DNA from: Zea mays
Taxonomy: Eukaryota > Streptophyta > Magnoliopsida > Poales > Poaceae
Length of the DNA stretch: 64,000 nt
Reading direction: 5' to 3'
Assembly (NCBI RefSeq): GCF_902167145.1
Contig: NC_050098.1
Span: 134,924,207 to 134,988,206 of the forward strand
The notes under the pieces were generated by a model that was not told the DNA's origin, did no database searches, and saw only the letters and a list, made by a program, of their open reading frames with translations. Below, in pieces: positions 56,988 through 64,000 of this stretch. The first letter of the stretch is position 1, and every line of letters begins with the position of its first letter. The translations under genes and the position numbers were made by a program.

Positions 56988-57061
56988 ATTCCGAAGCCTG
57001 AGAGAATTTTTCACGGGTCGAGCTCGTTACGAAAAACGATCTGGCACCGTGAAGGGGCTAC

Positions 57062-57656
57062 TGTTGGGGGTCTGCTTCATCGCCAAAGGTCCCATTAGAA
57101 TAAACACCTTCGGAAGATCGATACAGAAGCAAAGCCGAAGCTGCCAATCAGAGAGCTTCGTAGCGTACTACCAGATGTACCGACTTAAAGATGAAATGAC
57201 CAATCGGTCCATGATAGCTTGTATTATGATTGAAATCATTTGTAAAGGGCATGAATGTAATTTCTCATAGGCTGCGTCCTGTGCCTATAAATAGATGAAC
57301 AGTACCCCTGTATTGTTCACGCTATCTTGTATTCGCTCGTGCGCCACACTTGGATTTTTGCCTTCTGTCAAGCCGAAGGTACAAATGTAATTAAATATTA
57401 TCTTTATCTATTCAAGATTATATAATGAAGATATGTGAATGATGTTATATGATTATTCATGTTATCTTTCATGTTTCATATGCTCTGTCTTTCATTAACG
57501 TATACCATGATGATGAAGGTACGTCCTTCATTACCTTCGTCCGAAGATCCTTATATCCTAAGGGAAATAATGCTTCGAAGGACGAAGGACATTAACATTT
57601 AATATTTTGTGTTGCCTTGTTCTTAACTCGTAGCATTTGAGAACAAGTCCCCAACA
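57062..57656 (+). repeat. 3' LTR of Grande-like B
   Basis: The 595-bp LTR is the partner of 24227-24821. The polypurine tract GAAGGGGCTAC (57051-57061) precedes it, and the same tract precedes the 3' LTR of A. ACCAT (57657-57661) follows as the TSD. Confidence 0.9.
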
Positions 57657-58960
57657 ACCATCTTTATGGAGCATCTCTATGTGTTTCTCAATTATATGAA
57701 CCAAGCGATAATGCCAGATAAAAGTGAGATTCAAATCATTAGGTTGGAGCCTTTTTGTATTAATGTTATGAACATGCTTATAATTAAGATATAGGATAGA
57801 CAACCCATTCACCAATGTACATCGTGCATAAAACATGTTTTTTCAAATAAATGGAACAACATTTATTCTCAATTATTATCTTATAACCACCATTTTCTCT
57901 AAACACCAAGAAGATATAATGTTCTTACACAAAGTTGGAATGTAATAACAATTATTTAATTCTAAAACTATTCTTAAATGTAATGACAAATGATAAGTGG
58001 TGGTGGCTAGCGCAGCAACCTTTGCCCTATTGCCTACACGCACATTCAACTCACCACATGAAAATTTTCTAGTCCTTTTTAGTCTTTAATGATTTTCAAG
58101 TATCAATCATCTATCTGGTATCGAATACCCATGATTCACTAGAATAAAGCAACAAGATTAATTTTAATAACATATATACCTGAAGTAGAAATCTTACATG
58201 CCTTCTTCTTATTGTTTTCCAAGTACTTCTTGTAGTTCCTATATCAATGCCTAAGTTGTCGCAAACTATTTTCCTTTAGAAGAAAGGCTAGACTTGTGTT
58301 TGCATTTGACTTTGAGATGTCATCTTTAGCCTTGCCCTTGCCCTTCATACAGCATTTCCGCTTCTTGATAACCATCATCACATCATTAGAGATCTTTTTA
58401 ATGCTCCCTTTAGTTGTCTTAAGCATCTCATGCAACTCAGCCAAAGTCTTCTCCATGTTATTCATGTGAAAGTTCAAAATGAATGGCTCATAGCTTAGAT
58501 AGAGAAACTAAAGGATCATATATATAGCCAACTCATCAAGAAAAGCAAAACCAAGCGCGTCAAGGCTCTCAATGTAACATATCATCTTGATTATATGAGA
58601 ACTAGCTAGAGTTCCTTTAGTTAGCTTGCATGAAAATAGGGATTTTGAGATCTCATATCAATCAACCCTTACTTGGTTCATGAACATGCAAGGGAGTCCC
58701 ATTTTTATAGTGTGGCCATACATATGTCATATTGCTTCTGAAGCTTAGAAAACATAGTGTCAAGCATGAGGCAGCTAACATCTAAGGGGCATTCATGTGC
58801 TTCTCATAAGCTCTTAAATTTATAATTACTTGCATTCTCAATTGGCTCATTAGAATAGGGTGTCTCAAGAACATACTCCTTTTTTGCATGCTTGAGAACA
58901 ATTCTCAAGTTATGGTACCAATTAGTAAAGTTTAATCAAGTGAATTTTCGTTGTTAAGAA
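57657..58960 (-). pseudogene. Copia element H: gag and pre-integrase region
   Basis: On the minus strand, from about 58950 down, it reads NFTNWYH-like remnants (YHNLRIVLK style, here LVP*LENCS), then FHMNNMEKTLAELHEMLKTT then KGSIKK and KKRKCCMKGKGKAK (gag end, 58244-58477). LNYKHVHNINTKRLQPNDLN, HYRLVHIIEKHIEMLHKDG follow (pre-integrase zinc region, 57657-57836). The gene continues at 24226 once element B is removed. Stops and frameshifts are many. No H LTR is seen in the window. Confidence 0.8.
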
Positions 58961-59311
58961 CCAGTCACAAATTAAAATTGGTAGGAGAATTAGGGGCCAT
59001 CACTATAACAAATGAAAACCAAAGTTTAGCATTATGCCTTTCATTAAACAATTTAACAAAAGATTTTTCCCACTATATGTTTTGCAATTGTCTTCCCTCT
59101 AAAACATGTAGTGGACAAGATCCATGTTCACTAAGTTCTAATGAGCTTTACCATCATGGCTACAAACATAATGACATATGTAAGCAACATTTGATAATCA
59201 AATCTTATATGACTCTTGCTTCTTGGTACGTTAGCTCCAAACATCATGCCTATAAGGAAAATGCATCATGTCCCATTTGATTAAGTGTTTTGGTGTTTGA
59301 TGATGAACATT
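58961..59311. other. Unassigned segment between H gag and element C
   Basis: This segment holds a plus-strand ORF of 109 codons (58951-59280, with SSNELYHHGYKHNDICKQHL and SSKHHAYKENASCPI). Its Cys/His-rich text is reminiscent of retroelement gag, but I cannot place it. It may be a fragment of another copia element or decayed 5' sequence of H. No RNA gene or promoter is visible. Confidence 0.4.
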
Positions 59312-59782
59312 GTTGGGGGCCTTCATCTTCTGAAGGTCCTCAAAAACACGGCTAACCATTTGTTTTCAGTATATTGTTAAGCATTACAGGAACTTCGTTA
59401 CCAGAAAAGCTTCGACATAGATCAATGGAAGTACGACGAAGCAAGCTTCGTCATGATGAAGCAGGAAGGCAATGTAGGGAGAAGGTGTTGTTCAAGCTGT
59501 TAAGTGCAAATTGCAGTACTGTCCCGGTGACATTTGTGAACCTTGTATGTAATTTTTGAGGGTATGAATGTAATATCGTGTGAAGCTATATGATTGCCTA
59601 TAAATAGATGAGCAGTACCCCCATACTGTTCACGCTGGATTGTAATTGCATTCACGTCATTGCCTTCAAGCAAGCCGAAGGTATCAAGTAATATGAACTT
59701 TGATATTATCAATATATTCAGTATGAAATAAATATGTGGCATGATATTCAAGCAAGCCGAAGGTATCAAGGCATGTCATGAC
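59312..59782 (+). mobile_element. Grande-like element C: 5' LTR, 3'-truncated
   Basis: It starts TGTTGGGGGCCTTCATC, matching the U3 start of A, and keeps TATAAATA at 59599-59606 and AAGCCGAAGGTATCAAG. The U5 end and the primer-binding site are missing: the sequence passes directly into the gag 3' part near 59780. AAGCAAGCCGAAGGTATCAAG occurs twice (about 59668 and 59750), so a small duplication lies at the junction. Confidence 0.75.
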
Positions 59783-60365
59783 GATATACAATCCAAGCCA
59801 AAGTGAAGACAGAGGCAATCACAACCAAGGGCACCAACATAGTTCCAGTCATCTGGGATGCAGCAAAGCTCCTTCAGACCACCAGCTCCAAGAGGCAGAG
59901 GGGGACAAAGCTTCGAAGGAAGATTCAACTCACAACCAAGAAGGTTGTTCTGCTTGATCTGTGGAGAGGATAAGGGGCACACAACTATGACATGTCAAGT
60001 AACAATACAGAAGCAAAAGGAGATAGCTGAGGCCGAAGCACGGCAGAATCAACCGAAGCAAGTCCTACATACTGCTTCGTGTTATTCCCCATACATTCCT
60101 GAGTATGTGGGCAATCAACAGTCATTTTTGCAACCCATAGTTTCAGTAGCTTCGGCAAGCCACTCTCCAGCTGCATGAGCCTTACCACAACCACAGCTCA
60201 TGGCTCCAACTTCGTCCCACAACCAGCAGCCTGAAGGGCAACGCTAAATTCAGCAGCAATGCGATGCAAGAGAAGAGTCTGAAGCTCGAACAGTTAATAG
60301 TGTTGTTCCAGAGTCGAGGCACATTTACAGAAGCTATAGAGGGGCTAGGTTAAAAACTTCATATA
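59783..60365 (+). pseudogene. gag C-terminal part of Grande-like C
   Basis: SSFRPPAPRGRGGQSFEGRF and an intact zinc knuckle CLICGEDKGHTTMTC (about 59950-59994) are followed by QVTIQKQKEIAEAEARQNQP and ASCYSPYIPEYVGN. These match A almost word for word. A stop at about 60177 and later frame changes follow, and the region ends near ESRHIYRSYRG. As in A, no pol follows; the repeat array comes next. The N-terminal gag is deleted. Confidence 0.85.
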
Positions 60366-60476
60366 CACCTATTGTAATTTTCATTTCTCTCGTTTTCATG
60401 TTCTTGCCTCAGAAACAATTTGAGAAGGTGCAACCTTCGACATGTTGTAATAAATCTGTGGTTACACCATCGAGTG

Positions 60477-60755
60477 TAACAGTAAAGGTGAAAAAGCTCC
60501 AAAGTCGTTCCTACGGGAATGCAGAGCTAAAATACCACCTAAGTAAAAGGTGAAGAAGCTCCAAAGTCGTTCCTAAAGGGATGTAGAGCTTAGCAACAAA
60601 GTCGTTCCAACAGGGATGCAGAGCTAAAATACCACCTAAGTAAAAGGCAAAGAAGCTCCAAAGTCATTCCTAAGGGGTTGAAGAGCTTAAATGCCACCTA
60701 AGTAAAAAGGTGAAGAGACTCTAAAGTCGTTCCTAAGGGGATGCAAAGTCTTACT
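60477..60755 (+). repeat. Grande 3' repeat array in C
   Basis: Five units of about 60 bp each contain CTCCAAAGTCGTTCCTAAGG or variants, then GATGCAGAGC and AAATACCACCTAAGTAAAAG. They are more regular than the arrays of A and B. An ATCAT-rich run (60780-60850) and the purine run GAAAAGAAGGGAA (61106-61118) follow in the same order as in A and B. Confidence 0.85.
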
Positions 60756-61263
60756 ATTGCGAAATGTTTTCTATTAACATGTGTCGCATCATAACATCGC
60801 ATCATTCTGCATCATAACATCACATCATTCATCATTTCACATCATCCAAGAAGCGGAAAAGAAGGGAAATTGCCCCTTCGTCCACAATGGTTAGTCTTCA
60901 AAGTTAAGTGTGTTTTTGTTAAGGAACTATGAAAGAATATTGCATCTCTACCCGTTGCTAATAAACGGTACAGAATCCTTATACAAGACCTCCGGGACAA
61001 ATACTATCACTTCGGCAATGGTATTCCTTCTGCAAGACCTATGGCAAGACCTTCGAGTTTAATACTGCCACTTCGGCAAAAAATGGATTTTTCTTTATGA
61101 AGCCTGAAAAGAAGGGAATGTGTTTTTCGCCTTTGGCTCAAAATGGTACGTATGACACTTTCATGCTACACAAAGAAATATATTACATAATGAATCACAT
61201 AGTTTGTAATTGTTTTTTACATAAAAGCAGCATACAAATCCTGCAAATGTTTTTACACAAAGT

Positions 61264-62292
61264 TTAATCCTCCTTTAGGACCCTCTCAGCAGCTTCGTTA
61301 AGAAGTCTTTCAACAGCTTCATCAATTGCTGCATTCGCTATTCTGATTTCATCGAGAGTACCCTTTAGGGCTGGATCGATGTCAGGGTTATATGGCTCTG
61401 GAGGAGGAGAGAGTTCAGCTGCACCACAATATAATTTTTTGTCAGATGCGAAGCTAAAATACTTACGAAGCTAAAATATGACAAGCGTATCTATACGTCT
61501 TTCGTGCTCAGCCGCCTCTTCAGCGTTTTCTTGCTTCTTCTGAGGCAAGATGAGACTCTTCTTTGCTTTGCCTGATTCGCGTCATCTGCCATCTCTCAGT
61601 CGTCGTTCATCCACACTTCACAATAGAATTTTCCCACTAAGGGTAGTACCTTCGTCTGAAGTCTCTTTGATGCCAGTCTCTGAAACTAAGAAGTCTGGCT
61701 AAATTATAGCCTTTGCATGTTCACAGCCAGCGTTTTCAAGCAAAGATACGGCTAACCAAGCACCGACACAGGCACAAAAATCCCCCCTGCCAGTGAGAAC
61801 TTCGTCAAATGCTTCGATTTCGCAATTAGTCCATTTGATCACAACCTCGATGTCACCACGAATGGAATTCCGCTCAGCCGAGAACGCGCCAACACTAGTA
61901 AAAGCATTTTTTAGTTTGTCTGAGCACTGCATGGCAATGTTATAGCATTCCTCCTTTGCTTGTCAAAACTCTTCAACATTCTTTTGAACCCTCGATCACT
62001 CGGCGTCGGATATCTCGTGCTTCGATTGCTTCACGTTGAAGTTCTCAGTAACTTCATCAAGCTTCTTTTCCAGTTCGGCTACTTCGGATCTGTGCAATCC
62101 AACTTAAATAGATAAAGCATATTCCAGACCAGCTATATGTTTTGCATCTGCTTCCTTTTCTTTCCCAAATTTTAAATTCTTCTGCTCTACTTCAGAGAGT
62201 TTTACCAAATTAGCTTTGCTTACCTTCAATCTTTTGACTAAAGAAAGCAGAATTTTATCCTTCTCAAGAGCCTCATTCTGAAGTGTTATAAC
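61264..62292 (-). pseudogene. Antisense gene of C: coiled-coil and last exons
   Basis: On the minus strand from 62292 it reads NEALEKDKILLSLVKRLK, coiled-coil text, then KNAFTSVGAFSAERNSIRGD and LLENAGCEHAK, aligning with A (ANVGAYSNEDNFIRGD, LEKAGCDHVK). A likely intron ends GGTGCAG at about 61426. The last exon is ELSPPPEPYNPDIDPALKGT to RLLNEAAERVLKED (61264-61425), close to the A ending. Stops are near 62107 and 62000. It is interrupted at 62293 by element D. Confidence 0.75.
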
Positions 62293-63701
62293 TATCGGCG
62301 TTTCGACCCCGGGGGGTCCCTAGACCGATGAGTAAAATTGTCGCTGCATGTCCCAGCCCAGATGGGTTGGCGCGAGATCGAACACAAGGGGGGAAAACGC
62401 GGCTCGTGTTATCCTGCGCCAGGGGGATGCGCTCGTAGTAGCGGTTACAAGCGTTCGCGAGGGAGAGAGAGTGAGCCTGTTCGTCAGCCCGTCCTCCCGC
62501 GTGACCCTCTCGCATGAGGGCCCTGGACCTTCCTTTTATAGATGCAAGGAGAGGGTCCAGGTGTACAATGGGGGTGTAGCTATGCGCTAACGTGTTCGGC
62601 AGAGGGGTGCCTGAGCCCTGTGTACATGCCAACGTGGCTGTCGGAGAGGTGCTAGAGCCCTGTGTACGCGGTATCGTGGCCGTCGGAGGAGCGCTTGAGC
62701 CCTGTAGAAGCACAGCTGTCGGGGCTGCTGGGATCTTGCTGACGTCTCCTTGCTTCCATAGGGGGCTGAGAACCACCGTAGTCATGGACGCACGCGGGGA
62801 GCCATCATTACTTGTTACCGGGGCGAGCCTGCATGGGACGCCGGTCTTGTTCCCCCGTAGCCTGAGCTAACCAGGGGTAGGGTAATGATGTATCCCCCGT
62901 GGCATGGTCGGTCCGAGCCCAAGGTCGGGCAAGGCGGAGACTCCTCCTGAGGCCGAGGCCGGAGTCGGGCGAGGACGCGATTCCTCCCGAGGTCGAGGTT
63001 GAGGCCGAGCCCTGGGGTCGGGCGAGGCGGAGACCACCCTCCGAGGCCGAGGATGAGGCTGAGCCTTGGGGTCGGGCGAGGCGGAGTCCTCCTTCTGAGG
63101 CCGAGGTTGAGGCCGAGCCCTGGGGTCGGGTGAGGCGGAGTCCTCCTTCCGAGGCCGAGGTTGAGGCCGAGCCCTGGGGTCGGGCAAGGCGGAGCTTCCT
63201 ATTGCGCCTGAGGTTGAACTTGGCTGTTGCCAGCCTCACTCTGGCGGGTGGCACAGCAATCGGAGCGGGGCGAGCGGCGCTGTTTTCCTGTCAGGTCGGT
63301 CAGTGAAAAGGGCAAAGTGACTGCGGTCACTTCGACCTTGCCAACTGAGGCACGTGTGTCAGGATAAGGCGTCAGGCGATCCTCGCATTGAATGCGCCTG
63401 TGATACGGCCGGTTGGTGAGGCGATTTGGCCAAGGTTGCTTCACAACGAAGCCTGCCCGAGCTGGGCTTCGGGCGAGTCGAGGGTGCGCCCGTTGCTTGA
63501 GGAGGCCCTCTGGCGAGGCGTGAATTCGCCTGTGACTACTGTTCCCGCCCGAGGCTGGGCTCGGGCGAGGCGAGATCGCGTCCCTTGAGTAGACGAAGCC
63601 TTGACCTGAATTGCGCCCATCAGCCTCTACAGCTTGTGCTGATGGTGATTACCAGCCGTGTTTAGGAGTGTTGGGGGTACCCCTAATTACGGTACCCGAC
63701 T
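62293..63701 (-). mobile_element. 3' LTR of Huck/Flip-type element D
   Basis: The 1.41-kb sequence starts TATCGGCGTTTCGACCCC and ends CCCTAATTACGGTACCCGACT, so both ends are one or two bases off the Huck consensus. It matches 30048-31601 in layout: a minus-strand TATA box near 62531-62541 (TCTATAAAAGG), a tandem-repeat block, and the same terminal block. It is clearly more diverged from the Huck-type element than that element's two LTRs are from each other, and shorter, so it may be a Flip or an older Huck. ATAAC (62288-62292) would be the left TSD copy. Its 5' part lies beyond the window. Confidence 0.75.
63018..63190. repeat. 54-bp tandem repeat in element D LTR
   Basis: Units starting TCGGGCGAGGCGGAG begin at 63018, 63072, 63126 and 63180, a period of 54 bp against 57 bp in the Huck-type LTRs. 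Confidence 0.9.
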
Positions 63702-64000
63702 GTAGCCCCCGAGCCTCAAAGGGAGTGTTGGTACTCGCTTGGAGGCTTTGACGCACTTTTTTGCGAGGGGACCGGCCTTTCTCGGTTACACTTTGTTCCG
63801 GTGGGTGCGCGCGAGCGCACCTGCCGGGTGTAGCCCCCGAGGCCTCGGAGGAGTGGTTTGACTCCTCTGAGGTCTTAATGCCTTTCGTGATGCCTCGGCC
63901 GGTCTGGTTGTTCCCTCATGTGATCTGATTGTAGCCCGGGTGCATGGTCAGGTTCCAAGTTTTTAGGCTGGTTTGTTGACGCTGTCAAAGGTTTGGCCAT
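63702..64000 (-). other. 3' internal tail of element D
   Basis: The sequence GTAGCCCCCGAGCCTCAAAG and onward matches 31602-31900 closely, including the second GTAGCCCCCGAGGCCTCGG and the GGTGCGCGC..GCGCACC inverted stretch. It is non-coding. Confidence 0.8.

Larger units (their letters stand above)
24227..57656 (+). mobile_element. Grande-like element B: pol and antisense gene, no gag, with two large insertions
   Basis: The element has 595-bp LTRs at both ends and the exact 5-bp duplication ACCAT (24222-24226, 57657-57661). It spans 33.4 kb, of which 13.7 kb is a Huck-type and 10.2 kb a Tekay-type insertion; the element itself is about 9.5 kb. Order: LTR, primer-binding site, protease, RT, RNase H, second RNase H, integrase, repeat array, antisense gene (minus strand), LTR. 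The pol ORF opens 42 bp after the LTR, so the whole gag and leader are absent. Two RNase H domains and the antisense gene fit the Tat lineage (Grande). Confidence 0.85.

Overview
The window is maize-type (Zea) intergenic DNA made almost entirely of nested retrotransposons. The organism call rests on the mix of families: Grande-like elements with an antisense gene, a Huck-type element with 1.6-kb LTRs, a Tekay-type chromovirus with 3.3-kb LTRs, Sirevirus (Opie/Ji-type) copia elements, a Cassandra TRIM and Tourist MITEs. I found no host gene, tRNA gene or genuine rRNA gene. All coordinates and alignments were made by eye. Family names come from recognised motifs and sizes, not from a database search.

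Layout. 1-2362: old Tekay-type LTR (minus strand) carrying a Tourist-like MITE. 2363-3259: end of a Sirevirus LTR with a second MITE. 3260-7504: a Sirevirus 'O' (pol, then 3' LTR) whose pol is split by a solo LTR of its own family (3453-4915, TSD AGGTT). 7505-20903: a minus-strand, gag-only Sirevirus 'S2'. It is interrupted by Grande-like element A (8267-15741, TSD GATGG), and its LTR holds a Cassandra TRIM (19503-20309) with two 5S-rRNA-like segments. 20904-21394: 3' end of a short-LTR copia. 21395-58960: an old minus-strand copia 'H', interrupted by a Helitron-like element (22935-23880) and by Grande-like element B (24227-57656, TSD ACCAT). B itself contains a complete Huck-type element (30048-43762, TSD CTAGC) and a complete Tekay-type element (46006-56174, TSD TCAAC). 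59312-62292: a third Grande-like copy, C, interrupted at 62293 by another Huck/Flip-type element, D, that runs off the window.

How the parts relate. A and C keep gag and lack pol, while B keeps protease, RT, two RNase H domains and integrase and lacks gag. A and B share the R-U5 part of the LTR and a near-identical start of the primer-binding site, but differ in upstream U3. All three carry, antisense to gag-pol, the same intron-containing gene. It has its own TATA box in A and B, and in A and B it is bracketed by a short direct repeat next to a polypurine tract. This split gag/pol arrangement plus antisense gene is the most interesting signal here. Every coding region is broken, except a 586-codon RNase H-integrase ORF in the Tekay-type element and the short protease ORF of B.

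Relative age by nesting: H is oldest. The short-LTR copia inserted into H, S2 into that copia, and O and A into S2. In H, B was followed by the Huck-type and Tekay-type elements, which sit inside B's antisense gene.
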